The notes: a model not told the origin generated them from the letters alone. Numbered from the stretch's first letter, positions 12,501-25,680 are shown. The stretch is 64,000 nucleotides of DNA from Kryptolebias marmoratus (GCF_001649575.2 NC_051445.1:8614561-8678560), one strand, 5' to 3'. Made by a program: numbers and translations.

Positions 12501-15500
12501 AATCACAGAGCTCCATGATAATCAACATCCAGGATGTGCACAGAGCTGGGCGGGGCGTTCATGTGAACAACATCATCATAGTCCAGCTCTGGTAGGAAGG
12601 CTGCAGACAGGAGATGTTCGTGAGCCACAAGAGGCGGAAATGACATGGTTCTAAAAAAAGTTTATCTTCAGTTTTTAAAAATGTAGTCTATATGAAACTT
12701 GAAGGAGAGCTTTTTGTCAATGACAATGCTGAGGTATTTATATAACAAAGACCATGATGAGCAACTGAATTACCTCACTGAATTATTTCAATAAATAGAT
12801 ATAAGATGTACAAATGTAAACAGTGCAGGTAAGAAGAAAATAATCGACATAAATTCTCATTTAGTCCATGTAAATGCTGGATACAGTTTATAAGGAAACA
12901 GCCTTGAGCTGATGATGAACACTGCTGTTTCCAAACAAGTGTCTATGTTGTGTTCTTAGCCAAAACACGGAAAGAAAATGGAAAAAAAAAAAAAGAAATG
13001 AAAAAATAAAACAATACCGGAAAATGTTGTAAAACCTAAATGAAGACTTTCTCTCTTACGCCCCCTTATTTTCCAGAACCAAGAACATTAGTTATTAATT
13101 TTAACCAAATGAGACTCCAACACACTTCAACTGCTCGCAAGGGGATTTTTGTTTTATTTAAAGTATTGCTTAAGTGTTGCATCTCTTCAATTTAACTCCT
13201 CTAGTAGGTAAATACTTTGCAAAGGTGCAGATCTAAAATGTACTATTATCCTCACATTTTAATGAGTTTTGACTGAAATAAACTTAAACATCATGCTTTT
13301 CATTGTCCTTTTGTGTATAAAGTGTCATTTTGTGTGTATGGAAGTTCTGCAAAATTGCAAATATCATCAAAGAGTTTTATTCAGCTACACAATATACAGC
13401 TCCTAAACTGTATGAAATGTTTTGTTCATTGTCTTTTTAATTCATAAATAAAATTGTTGCAACAAATTTTAGTCTGTCTGTTAAAAACAGGGATTATCAT
13501 CTGGTCTTCCAGCTCATTGCTTCTGGTCTACAAAGCATCAAATTGTTAAAAAATTTCGCAAAATCCATGACAGGAAACTATTGTAGTCCTGCTCATGAAA
13601 GAATTATTGACTGAGGATGCAGGAAGGCACAGTATCAGTGAAATAAGGTAATATTTGGACAATATAAGAAATCAGTTGTCAATAAATGCTTAAAAGATTA
13701 GGAACCTGTAAATGAATATTACACCGGCACTTTAACTTTGTCCATAAAAAAACATTATTACTGAGCTAGATTTGCTTTTTAGGAAGTTTTAGTCTTGATG
13801 TTGATGCAAAATTAGTGGAAAAAGCTTCATGTCCTTGTTATGTTAGTATTGTGTTAGGTAGAGAGCTAGCTTTGTTAAAATATAGTGTTGATATATTTTA
13901 TTTGCTACAGCACAAAATGTCACAGGAAATCCACAGGACTGCTGCAGTTACTGTCTTATAACAAGAACAACTCTACAAATCATCTGTTATTTATTTTTTT
14001 TCTTTCTGAGAATTTTGCTTTCCCCAGAGCGTGTAGCAAGTAGGGACTGTTTTAATGTGGGTGTTCTGGTGTTTGGTAGCTGTATGACAACCCTCTTACA
14101 GATAAACCAAACTGTTGTTGCCCCTGCTGGTGTATCACAAACCATGGCATGAGGTTTTATTGTAAAATGCACATTTTAGACTCATGTAGATATTGTCTCT
14201 TTCCACCATTGTGAGGGTTGTAATTCAATATACTGTTTTTGAAATAAAAAACAACAACCATACAACACTTCTGGAGAGGAGAATTACAGGTAGTTCTCAA
14301 AACTAAATAGAGACAGGCGCATGAATAAGGTGTCAACAAAAGTAAATTTTTGCTACTAATAAAAAGAAGGGGTTAAAAATCAAGAAACCAGCGACCGTGC
14401 AGTTCATAACGGAGCAGAAACTGATTTTCTTTCCCCCTGTAATATTGAAACCAGATGTGTAAGAGCAGAACATTCTTATTGACTCTGCACAAAAATTTGG
14501 ACTTTCATTTTGATTTAAAACAAAAAAGGAAAGAAAAGCCTTCTGTCTTTAGCCTTGTGAAACTTGACCCAAGTGGCCTTCAGATAACTAAAACACAGTG
14601 TAGGTTATATAATAGCTGCCGCGATCATAAAAAATAAAAGAGCAGATATCTGAGAGGGAATAAAACTGTTCAACAGATGAAAAAGGATAAATTGTCTCAG
14701 TGTGATTTGATATGTGACACTTTGCATGTCTTTCCCAAAACAGTAAAATAAACGTTTTACTTTACAATATTATTACATCTTCTGTGTCAGAATCATCATT
14801 ATAGGAAGTTGAATAAAATCCAGCAGTGAATAACTCTGCTGGATTTTAAAGGCTACATTTAGCTGTACCAAATGTTTGTTTCCATTCAAGCTTGGCAACA
14901 TGATTAAAAACACAACAAGAATTTAGGAATCAAAACTAGCATGTCCATATGTTTTTGTGTGTTTTTGTTCTTTCAGTTCCTCATGCGCTAAATTTTTATG
15001 GTTTCGGAGCTGCACTTTCGAACAGAACAAAAATTTTTAGGCCAACCATTTGTCTTAGGTACTTTATTTCTATCTGAAATACGATTTTTTATGTTGGTGT
15101 AATGTGTTTGTCGAAGATAAATGTCAGACAATTAATTGTGCAGGTGCTCACAGTTATTCATGTGACATGTGAACACGAGAACTTTATTTAGTGTGACAAG
15201 TTCAACCAAAGTGTGTCAAAAGCACATTTATGGAAATGAAAAAACACCAAACTGTTAATTTCAAACCACACTGAGGGTATCATCCTTCCTGAAACATTTG
15301 AAAGCTGTGATGGCACCCGAGATGTCAAAGAGCTCACATAAAACCCTTTGAGCTCATCGTGTCCTTTGCAGTTTCTTTTTTATGCAAAACATAAAGTGAG
15401 ATTGCGCTTATTTTCCACCATTTTTCTAGTTTCAGGCAGAAAAACAAATCTTGGTCTTACGGTTATGTGCTGATACTCACACTTCCATCCGCATCTGTTG

Positions 15501-16220
15501 TCACATTTATTGCGCAGACGTTGCAGAACAAAGAAGGAACAAAAAGGTGAGAAAAAAAACAGGAACACGAAGGTAACCTTTTGCAGCAAAGATGCAGAAA
15601 GGGGAAATAGAGATTTAAACGCAAGGCCCTGACAGGTGTCTTGTTTGCATGGCTCTGTAGCTGCTCAGACACGGTGAGCAAGACTGAAAAAAAGGTGTGA
15701 TTTCTGTGGTTTTGTAGAAACTGAGCTACATGTTCAAAAGGGGTGAGGTAGACAAGTATCTAAGATAAGATTTAACACAGATATGAGTTATAATATTGGT
15801 TTGAACAAAATGCTTTCAAACTTTCAATGCGAACAACTGAGATGTTCATTCATCAAGTTTCATTCATTTGGATTTGACAGTTATCCAATCACTTTCTCTA
15901 TCATTCATGACTTCTCTCTCTCTTAGTTTCCTCTTTGTTCCTGTAAATCTAAAACCAAAAATGAGCAGCATCACCTCAGTCATATCTACTCATCTTAATT
16001 GACATTTTCAGCTGTGAAATTAAATGAGTTTGCCAAGTTTTCTTTGCAGACAAAAAGGTATCATACTACTTCATTGAAATGTTTTCATATCCTGCGCATC
16101 TCATAGCACTACACAACTTTTAAAGAGTCCAAAGATAATTTAGAAAGCCTCATTGCTACCGAAGACTGCAGTTTTGGTTCTGAACTTTACTCCACTATTT
16201 ATACTATCTTGAGTCAGTGA
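12501..16220. other. long intergenic stretch, nothing recognised
   Basis: About 3.7 kb of AT-rich sequence. Short open frames exist, but none has homology that I recognise, codon bias or paired splice sites. No tRNA, snRNA or CRISPR-like structure was seen. Confidence 0.4.
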
Positions 16221-16225
16221 CACGT

Positions 16226-18100
16226 TCATAAATATGATCGTCCACCTTGTCGTCTCTGTGCTTTAGCAACACCCTGCTGCCTTTTCACTCCTGCACCAGC
16301 CACTGCAAAGCCAGGTCTGGGTGCCTGTGTGAGGTGGGGGTTTGGTTTGCGTGCCAAGCAGAGGTTAACAGCTTCACGTTTTTGTTTCCTAAGGGTGCTT
16401 GTGTCTCTCATGCTATCTGAGGCTGGGCTGAAGAGACCTTTGGTTAGCTCATAGGCCACATCCATAACCTCAGGCTTCTGGGAGTTACCCAGTTCTGACA
16501 GGTTAGCCACAGCAACAGCAAGTTCCATCATGAGTCAACTGCCCTGGACAGTTCCTCTGGATGAACTTAGGATGAGATCATTCTCAACACATATTTCATC
16601 CCACAAAGCAGGGTGACCCTGAGTCCAGCCGGTGGCCCATCTCCTACATGAATACCAAACTACATGAATACCAAACTGTTCATTTCCTACATGAATAGTA
16701 AGCTGAAATCCTATGTTGGCAACAGTGTGACTGCATTAAGAGAACACAAAGACTGTCCAACAGATTTGTACATTCTCTGATTTAGCTGGGAGAAACATGT
16801 TTGAGGATGCTGAAACTGACCTGAGATTGGGGTGGAGGTGCCCAGCTCCCCCATTCCATGTATCTCCAGCTTTGAGCAGCCCTTGGCTTGCTCTATAAAA
16901 GGCTTGACCAGAAATGTCTCATTTCCCTCATACAAGCTTTCACTGGCGTTGAGACTGGTAGGAGCCTCTTATCATCATACAGGTCCCATTCTGTCCCCTC
17001 TGCACCCTGAGGGATAGCCATTTTTGAGGCAGCCCATTTGCAAATATCATAGTCTGTTTGCAAACATCAAACAGGTCACTATCCACAGGCCTCGAGTGTG
17101 AAGCCTGGAAAGTGGACTCATCCTCCTCTTCCTCCAAGCTGTCCTTGTCGAGAAAGTTGGAGTTGGCATCAACATACTCCTCCTCATGATCTGTTACAAG
17201 TTACCCATCATCCACCAGCCCTTCGAAAAGCAGTGTAATCTTCAGCCGCAGGAGAAGCTCGAGGACTCCTCTTCTATAATGTCCGCCCAGCTCATGGTGG
17301 TTCACAGTTGATGGCCGTCACCTGCAACTGTGGCCGCGGACAGCAAGGATCCTGGCTGTTTGCGACTGCCACTCTCAGCCTCCTTCCGAGTATTTTTTCT
17401 AGCATGGTGGAGCAATGCGGACACTTTGTGTTTGGCGCCCACACAAGCTATGCACATCAGATAAGGGCTCTTACCTGAGATGGAGGCCCCACATGACACT
17501 GAGCACCAGTGGGATTCAGCCTTCTTGGCTTTCGGTTCCGACCCTTTGTAGGGGTAGCAGCTGTAGCCATCTCAAAGATGGGGGATATAGCTTGTCGTGG
17601 CACAACTTGTCCATTGCTAGCCCTAGCAGCTCACCATAACACATTAGCTGAAGTACAAACCGTCTGGCTATAAGCTTGCCTTGACACGTCAGCTTGAGTT
17701 ACACCTGAAATTACTCTGTTAATTAAAACCAAGTGGCAGCAGCAACAGCTTGCCTTGACATGGTCACTGCTCCTATAGTGTAACTAAGATACTTTACACA
17801 AAGCCCAGACTTACTCAGCATGATCCAGCCCGGGACCGTGACTGGAACCTGCGTTCGACGACATACTTCTTCACAGGACATCTGAGAACTGTTAAGCAGC
17901 TAACCAAGCTAGCCTGAATTTGCTGACGGAGCTTAGTTGTCGTTTCTTCCGGGAAGAAAGCGAGAATGAGTAGAGGGTGGTTGGTTGACCATAGTAATAT
18001 GAAGGGGTGGAGCTCCAAGCATGGCTCAACCAGTCCGTATCAGCCAGACGTTACGTCATTGGAGCTTCCGTAGTTGGTCACAATGTGGCGGTACCCATTG
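16226..18100 (-). mobile_element. degenerate retrotransposon gag-like region
   Basis: Several minus-strand frames together look like a decayed gag. One carries a Cys/His cluster, WCSVSCGASISGKSPYLMC followed by IACVGAKH, then a basic HHARKNTRKEAESGSRK stretch. Another has an acidic MEEEEDES block, and the last an Ala/Arg-rich segment (ELTKGLFSPASDSMRD). The frame changes at least three times. The Cys pattern followed by a KH resembles gag proteins of DIRS-type (tyrosine-recombinase) retroelements of fish, but I cannot see terminal repeats or a recombinase, so the class is tentative. A 17-bp tandem repeat (ACTACATGAATACCAA) lies inside at about 16640-16680. Confidence 0.45.
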
Positions 18101-18699
18101 TGAAACAGCAAGCGAAGTTAGAAACAGAACCATGCTAATGTGGACGTTCTGGTGACACTGTGCCTCATTGTCCAACCCATTGGTTTTATGGTTTCATATT
18201 CCAGTCCAGTAGGTGGTGATAATGTTTGCCAACTGTTTTTTCAACAACAAAAACAAAAACAAATTCAAAGATTTTTCATCAAAATAAATAAATAACACAA
18301 ATTGTCTGTAGGTCCTAGGTCGTGAACTGAACTAATGTGGATATGGATTACCTCACACAGTATCTCCTAAAACCAAGTGCCCATTTTGTTTTCCTTCTTC
18401 TGCTTTTGGTCTTCTTTATGGTTTTGTTTCTCTGTTGTGTTTTTGGAACCATTTTTTGAACAAGAGGTTTACCAAGGCTTGTGTGTTGCTGCTGGAAACA
18501 ATCCACAAATGTAACAAAATTCTGTGCTGCACGCAGCTGGCTACAGATGTTCCTGATGGACTCCTACATACTGAAACAGATAACAAAAATGACACGACAA
18601 AGTTCTTGAGATTAAACCAAAATAAGAACTGTGGACAGTCTTTACATTTCTCAAATGTAACTAAACTGTAGAGACTTAAAAAGGATGATTTTTGTAGAG

Positions 18700-19130
18700 T
18701 AATGATATTCTGAGGCACAGATCAGACGATCTGTCTTTTCTAAGTTTAGGTGAAGGTAGTTTTCTTGTAACCATTACCTGATTTCTGCCAAGCAATCATT
18801 TGCACCTGACTCATCACATACCTTCTAGTTCTTAAAGTAACAGTACAGTTAGGCACCATCAGTGTAATTGTGTTATGAGTTGGTGCTCAACTGGTTACTG
18901 ACCTTTGCTAGTGTGAATATACAAGAATGTAGTTGGCCTCAAAATCGAACCCTGAGGTACTCCTCATGACCTGGCATATGCTCAAAAACTCCAGCTAGAA
19001 AGTTAAGATGTGAACCATTCTCAAATGATTCCCAAAATGCCAAGTAAGTAATGAATCCTGTCTGTTAGGATCCCATGATCAATGTTGTTGAAGTCAGAAC
19101 TGTGATAAGAAATAAGTTCTGAACCATAAA
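18700..19130. repeat. candidate ancient interspersed repeat
   Basis: Contains AATCGAACCCTGAGGTACTC and neighbouring words like those of a high-copy fish repeat. Strongly diverged, with no intact coding frame. Family unknown. Confidence 0.3.
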
Positions 19131-20559
19131 AACACCCTGGTAAGTTTCCACTTCTTACAACCATTAAACAAATGTTTGATTTTTTTTACAAAATTGTTGT
19201 GATATTTACAGAGAATAAAAGGCTGTTTCAAAGAAATGAGTCAAAATAACTGCTGTCCATCAAGTTTGTGTTAGTTGTGTATGTACAATATGCTAAACTA
19301 AAACTAAAATGTGAAGTTCAACAATAAAATCACAATTTCATAGAATGTTTGCATGATGCCAACATAGTTAGCATGCATATAAATCATTAATTTCTTTTAA
19401 GATGCACATTTCAGAGTTTATTCAGTTTAAACTAATTAGTAAAAACACTTCCATGTTATACATTTGGTTTAATTACTCAATGGCACTGTGTTCTAGTGTG
19501 ACTCTTACAGGAAGTTCAAGTGGAAAATTTTGATATCTAAAAGACTAAAGCAGTCCAGAGGGCATAGTGCTTCTTTTTTTTTATGATACATTTCTTTTAA
19601 ATTTCAACAGAACCTGAAATGCAGCGTGCAAACCAAATGAAACTGATGAGTCTATCACAGGTTGAGTTGGTGTAAGTTCAGGGAAATACAATTCATCAGT
19701 TTTGGAAAGTGCTTAAGTTATTCACACATCATGACTTCAAATGTTTTAGAATATATTAAACTCTAAGAGCTGAAGGAAGTTAAATAGCCTAAAACATTTA
19801 CAGGAAAATTCTTGGTCATTTAACTTTTGTTTTACATAAATAGTAAACCCAATTACTCCAAAATCTTTCTGAAATATTCAGTAGATTATGAAGCTTTAGG
19901 ATGATTTATATTATATTATATATTATATTGAAATATTTCATTTAAATGAGAGGTGTTAACCATACAGCAATATACTATTTAACATACTTTAATGTTAATA
20001 TTCATCAGGGTCATCACTGTTTTGTTAAACCCTTGGATCAGTAGTTTGACTGAATTGATGGTTAATATAAAAACTGCTCCATCAGGGTCGCAGTTGTGGA
20101 ATGTTTCATGTTGCCAGAATACATTTTCTTCCTTTGGCTCAAGTAGGCCTTTTGGGTTTGGACAGCCCTGATGGTATGCAGTCTTGAATGAATAAAATAG
20201 TTTTGTGACTCAACGCCACATGCTTTTAGGAGTGGTCAACAAGTTGTCAAATCACTTGACAAATGAGCGGCGCTAAAGCTGAGCAAAATAACTTTTTTCT
20301 TTTTTTTTATCTGTAAAGGGAAGCTGAAAAACTAACCATAATTTATCTGACGCCTCCACCAATAAATGATGAAAGAAAATCTTTTTTAAATCAACAATTT
20401 AAAACAGAGCAGCTAAATTTCCCTGCAACCATCAAAGTCTCTGCATGCTGAAGCAACTTCTGAAAGTGTTGATCGTTCTCACCTTGAACGGTGTGAAGAG
20501 TTTCTCACTTTTTGCTTGAGTTCTTCTCTGGTTTCCTTTTTGTGGGGGCCTCACATTCT
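19131..20559. other. AT-rich intergenic sequence
   Basis: No exon or element recognised. Short TATTATATTA palindromic runs near 19910-19930 are low-complexity sequence. Confidence 0.4.
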
Positions 20560-20638
20560 GTTAAAAAAGACGCTGGCTTGAGTGGAGCTCATTTCTGCGG
20601 TGCAGCAGTGTGACTCAATATCTTGCAGCTACAGTTTG
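20560..20638 (+). other. possible 5' untranslated exon of CXCR3-like copy 1
   Basis: ACAGTTTG|GTAAGT at 20638/20639 is a strong splice donor 1.04 kb upstream of the acceptor (TTTTTTTCATAG) that abuts the receptor start codon. A non-coding first exon is typical of chemokine receptor genes. The left border is a guess. Confidence 0.35.
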
Positions 20639-20914
20639 GTAAGTTTTTTTACAACTATTTCTTGAGAACACTTGAAAGTTTTCTTTTATTACAAAAAAAC
20701 CACCTGTTTACATGCATAAACCATGTTTTTTTTATTGTATGAGAATTGAACTCACTGTTGTGAAATTTAACTCTACACTAAAGGTAACACTTTTTGTCCA
20801 TATGATGTTTATTTAAATAGTAGGCTATGACGCAATTTAAAATCTGATGAATGGCACAATATGAACTCCAATAAAGCATGTCTTTTGCTTGGTTGTGCAC
20901 ATTTTCTTCACAAC

Positions 20915-21398
20915 TTTGGTTGTGACACGATTGATGTGGTGTAGTTTATAGACTGATGGCTGCCCTTTAATTACTTTGCTATTAATACGTTGCAGCATTT
21001 TAGTGAAACATATACAAAGACACAATAAAGTTGATGAAAGACTTTTTGGACAATTTGTTACAAAAAAAAGAGAGAACATTCATTGTTCATTATAATACGT
21101 AACTACAAATGCCTTTTGAACTGTTTTTAGAACTACATGTAAAAAAAAGTATATCGTTATGCTTTCCAGTTAGACATATGTATCATTTGTTTTTCTATCT
21201 CTAATGAAAAGTTACAAAATCTCAAAAATAAAATTAAAATTAAATTATTTTACTATAAAAAATATTCCGCTGTTGTCGCCTTGCTCTGCTCAAACAGAGC
21301 ACAGAAAGTGTTTTTGAACAACTACAAGGTGGAATCGTTTAAATTTGGTTGTGACACGATTGATGTGGTGTAGTTTATAGACTGATGGATGCCCTTTA
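20915..21398 (+). repeat. 55-bp direct duplication in the presumed first intron
   Basis: Positions 20915-20969 and 21344-21398 are the same 55-bp sequence with a single mismatch (TTTGGTTGTGACACGATTGA and onward). The two are 429 bp apart in direct orientation. No known element ends are visible. Confidence 0.8.
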
Positions 21399-21675
21399 TA
21401 TATATAATATTCATAATTTAGCTTAAAATTAAGCACTTAAAACACACAAAATATAGACATTCTTGTTTTTGCTTTCTATAAAGGGTGAGAGAAGTTGTTT
21501 TTTTTTAAAAACAACAACATTTTTTATTATTATTAAAGCTATTCTTTGAAATTGAAGCAAGAAATATTTAGGACTCACTGTATGCTGCTGTCAGACACAC
21601 AGCGCCATCATGTGGCTGAAAAAAAAAAGGATTTCAAGTTCTGAAAATAAAGTAAAATCTTTCTTTTTTTCATAG

Positions 21676-22882
21676 ATGTACATGATGGAGTACATTGACG
21701 ACTCAGAAGAACAGCGTATTTTGTCTGACCTGTTTGATGAGTTATACTATGGCAATGATTCTTATGCATATGACAACTGTTGCGATGAAGAAGATATTTG
21801 CAACCCGAGCGAGGGAATGAGTTTTGAAGCGATCTTCGTCCCAGTTCTGTACTCAGTGGCATTTGTTGTGGGTATTCTGGGAAACGGATTGCTGCTGGGC
21901 GTCCTGTTTCAGAGCAGGAGGAACTGGAGTGTGACAGACACCTTCATCCTCCACCTGGGTGTCGCAGACATCCTGCTGCTGCTGACGCTGCCCCTCTGGG
22001 CTGCACAGTCTGCTAGTGAGAAGGGATGGACATTTTATAACCCACTCTGCAAAATTACTGGAACTCTTTTTACGGTAAGAAATCTACAATAAGAAAGATG
22101 TGCTGAAAATGCAACAGAATCTTTGTAACTGATTTCCTTTTATTTTCAGATCAACTTCTACTGTGGGATTTTTCTCCTGGCCTGCATCAGTCTGGACCGT
22201 TACCTGTCCATTGTCCATGCTACTCAGATGTACACCCGCAGGAAGGCCTAGGGTCGTTCAAGCCAGCTGCTTGGTGGTGTGGTTGTTCTCTCTGCTCCTC
22301 TCCATCCCTGACTGGATCTTTTTAGAAGTTGTGTCTGATGAAAGACGAGGGAAAGCCGAGTGTGTTCGCAACTATTACAAATTTGGTCAAAAGCCCTCTT
22401 CTTCCTTAAAAACAGCAGCACGAGGTTTGTACCACGCAGTGGGCTTTCTGCTCCCTTCAGCTGTCCTGATCTTCTGCTACTCCAGCATCCTGTGGCAGCT
22501 GCGGTGTGGCACCCAAGGCCTCCAAAAGCAGAGAGCTTTCAAAGTCATTATAGCCGTGGTGGCAGTTTTCTTTATCTGCTGGACCCCATACAATATCACT
22601 CTCATGGTGGACACAATTCGCCAAAACAACGACAGCAATTCATGTGAAATGAACACGTCTCTGGACAAAGCTTTGCTGGTGACCTCTTCATTGGGTTACC
22701 TGCACTGCAGCCTCAATCCCATCCTGTACGCCTTTGTTGGGGTGAAATTCCGGCGTCAGCTCCTGAACATCTTGAGGTCGCTGGGCTGCAAGCTGAAGAC
22801 TAGTGTGCAGTTTGAATCTGTCACCAGGAGAAGCTCATTTTACTCTGAGTCCGCTGACACCTCCAAATCCATTGCAATCTGA
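21676..22882 (+). pseudogene. cxcr3: CXCR3-like chemokine receptor, copy 1 (frameshifted)
   Basis: Seven-transmembrane receptor for CXCL9/10/11-type chemokines on T and NK cells and macrophages. Exon 1, 21676-22074, encodes an acidic Tyr-rich N-terminus (DELYYGNDSYAYDNCCDEED) and TM1-TM3. Exon 2, from 22150, begins [20 protein letters not shown] with an intact DRY motif. The intron is 75 bp. In exon 2 one extra base in the run GGAAGGCCTAGG puts TAG at 22249-22251, right after DRY in intracellular loop 2. The +1 frame then continues without a break through TM4-TM7 (CWTPYN, LNPILYAFVGVKF) to a Ser-rich tail ending SIAI. Read literally the product is 166 residues. It may be a pseudogene or a sequencing error; the intact rest of the frame argues for a recent event or an error. 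A copy with the same lesion is at 31116-32250. Confidence 0.85.
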
Positions 22883-22942
22883 AGGAGACACAAACACAAT
22901 ACCAAATCTCTGGTGTTGATTCTTAGTCATCCAGGATATGGC

Positions 22943-23071
22943 AAATCAAAACACTTGGACCTCTATTCTGTAGCTGAAGACATCTGGAAAGCTGTCTTTT
23001 TTCAGAAAGCTCTCCAGATGGAAAGCGAAACGTCTTCAGCTACAGAATAGAAGTCCAGTTGTTTTGATTTT
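22943..23071. mobile_element. fold-back MITE in the 3' UTR of CXCR3-like copy 1
   Basis: A long imperfect hairpin: AAATCAAAACACTTGGACCT ... TATTCTGTAGCTGAAGAC on the left mirrors GTCTTCAGCTACAGAATA ... CAGTTGTTTTGATTTT on the right. It is non-coding. It interrupts 3' UTR sequence that is continuous in the paralogous copy. Confidence 0.75.
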
Positions 23072-23327
23072 AACCTGTTTTAGATACAACCAAAGCTGAA
23101 CAAGCTTCCAAACTGTGTCATCCTGACATTAAAGAAAGACAACTGAATGTGCAGTTTTTATTGTATTATAGTCTGTAAAAAGTTACTTTTTTAAGGTTTT
23201 TAGATTTAAAAGTATATTAGCAGCTAAACAGGACAATGACAATGATTCAGGGATATTAACTAGCACTCACACCTCTTTCTGCACAGAAGGGAACCTTTTC
23301 TTTCCTTTTAAATTACCATTCAGCATT

Positions 23328-23353
23328 TATATATATATATATATATATATATA
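23328..23353. repeat. (TA)n microsatellite
   Basis: About 13 uninterrupted TA units. Confidence 0.95.
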
Positions 23354-24145
23354 GTAAAAAACAAACTCAGGACAACTCTCAATTCCTCTCATAAGTGGTG
23401 TTGTTGTAGCTAGCTAATTTGTTGCATTTTAATTGTTTAGCTTATTGCTTACTGTAAATAAATATATATTTTTACCACTGTTCTTTTGCATTGATTTTAC
23501 ATGAAATGTTCTGCCGCAAAATAAATGTACTTTTTTATAATAATCAAGTGTGTCTTTATATTCCAGCTGTGCAACAAGGTGAGATCCTCTTATCTTACTT
23601 TTAATGCTTTTAAACAAGACATAGGAACTTCCAAACATATAAGACAAGTTAAATACTTTTTGTGCTCCTTGGATTAAGTTTGTTGTTTCTGGGTTTCTGT
23701 TTTCATGGCTTGTTCCTGTGCATATCTGTTGGATGCTTTAAGTTGTTGAGATTTAGAGAGGAAGCTGACCCCCTCCAGTGGCTGATTTGATAAGCGTATG
23801 TTTATATAACAACATGGATACATGCCAACAATGATTTGCCACGAAACTTTGTCATTTGTTAAAGAATGAATTGTACAACACCTTGGGAGGGCTCTGCATT
23901 CTGTATTTATGAAAACTTGGGGTCTATTGTAACTTCTCTGACTACAAGACGCTCCTCCAGCCATGAACAGACACTGAGCCCGGGTCAGTCCAGGCCAAAC
24001 AGGATGGAGGCAGGTGGTCTCTGACCCATTCAAAGTGTTTCTGGTCAGAAGGAACGTGTGAAGGGGAGATTAATGGTTCTCAAACTTTGAAGCGTCCAGT
24101 TCACAACAAAGGCAGGAACTTACAACCCCAACTACTGCAGGCAAA

Positions 24146-24177
<32 letters not shown>

Positions 24178-25200
24178 CCACTGATAAATGCTAATGAACA
24201 AAGGGCATAATGACAACACAAACTGCATCAAAAAACATTTATGACTACAAACTCAAAACTGAACATCATGCATTCAACTTGGAGGAAGACAATTAGAGAA
24301 TCTGATGACTGCAGCAAGAAGCTAAGGTTTGTTCATATATTTCCTCTGTGAGGCACCAAGAACAATGTAAAGCCAATCCAGTTTCACTTTAATCTCTTTA
24401 CGCCCCCTGGAGGCTGGAAGCAGCACTGCTGCGGTGAGATTTGATTGTCTGCATCTGAGACATTTACTAAGACTTCAGCTGCAGCTCCCCTGACACTTAG
24501 AGATTTTTTTTAACACCTAGAGACTCGCAGTGCCTTATTTTTAATCACAGAGATTTAAGTCCCTCAGCTCTGAAGTAGAACCATTTCTCTTTACATCAGC
24601 AACGTGAAAGGTTGTTCTTTATGAATAATTGCTCACTATCTCTGACAAACTGTCTCAAAAATCTGAGGGATTGATGAAAATAAAAAACCTTCTCACATAT
24701 GTTGCAGGAGAAGGTGAAACAGTGAGAACAAATTGTCCCAATCAGGGATGATCATTTGCGATTGTTTGGTGCAAAACTAAAAGTTCACTGAAGAAAATGA
24801 CAGCATTAATGTTTGCTTCTAACTATAGAACCCCACTACAAAAACAACAGTGATGCACATGGTTTGGAAACACTGGCTGATGTGAATTTTTTACAATGAA
24901 GACAAAGTGTTACTGTTTCAAACCTTTCTCTTAAAATGTGGTTGAAGCGTTTTGGATGGTACATTATATGTTAACTGTGGATGAGAAATTGGTTCACTTT
25001 TTAAAAAGTGAACTCATTTTTAAAAATAAAGATACTGTTTAAGTTGATTGTTTAGGACCATTCACCATAACGATGCACTCAAAAAGAGGCAGTTGCACTA
25101 TGTTGGATTTAATCAATGGCTAAATCCATCTGCAGTCCCTCAGCGAGTAAAGACATAATGCACCAAAATAAAACAATCAAAACTATCAGCATGAATACAA
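23354..25200. other. intergenic; (AAAAC)n repeat at 24143-24178
   Basis: No coding exon seen. A pentanucleotide AAAAC/ACAAA repeat lies at about 24143-24178 and a CTCF-like site at 24400 (listed separately). Confidence 0.5.
24400..24414 (-). promoter_or_regulatory. CTCF-like motif
   Basis: + strand ACGCCCCCTGGAGGC; the minus strand reads GCCTCCAGGGGGCGT, a close match to the CTCF core. It lies between the two CXCR3-like copies. Confidence 0.4.
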
Positions 25201-25204
25201 GTCA

Positions 25205-25680
25205 TTAAAAAAACGATGCATAATGTCATGATGAGGGGAGACAGAGACGAACCCAGAACGCAAAATCATCTCTAAAAAGAAACTAATTTATTACTTAAAC
25301 AAAAGGGCTGACGTGGCAGCAAAAGTAACAATAACAAAAATCCAAACAAAGGAACACAGCATGGCAAGACGAGACAATGAGCAGATCGAAAAGCACAACA
25401 ATGATCCAGCAGGGTAGTGGAGAAAATGACCAGGTTTTAAACACAGAGGATAATTATGGGAAGTGGGCACAGGTGAGTGATTACAATAGCTGACAGGTGG
25501 AGATGGGTGTGGCAGACAAGCAAGGGCAAACAGAGGGGAAGTGAATAATGACTGAGATACAAGGAACAAGACACAGACAAGAAAACAAGTGCAAAATACA
25601 TCCAAAAGAAAAGAAAACAAAACCCAATCCTTACACATAAATATAAATAGAAAAGTGGTCAGTGAACATACATACAAATA
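25205..25680. repeat. candidate dispersed repeat
   Basis: Purine-rich sequence starting near GATGAGGGGAGACAGAGACG and AACCCAGAACGC and running to about 25640. It is of a type I know as repeated in fish genomes (CACAGGTGAGTGATTACAAT and similar). No terminal repeats or coding frame were identified, so the class is unknown. Confidence 0.35.

Noticed and set aside
21594..21618. CTCF-like GCGCCATCATGTGG before CXCR3 copy 1
   Set aside because: Too many mismatches in the core.
22249..22251. Stop-codon readthrough or selenocysteine as explanation of the TAG in the CXCR3-like gene
   Set aside because: Homology resumes in the +1 frame, not in the frame after the TAG, and selenocysteine uses TGA; it is a frameshift.
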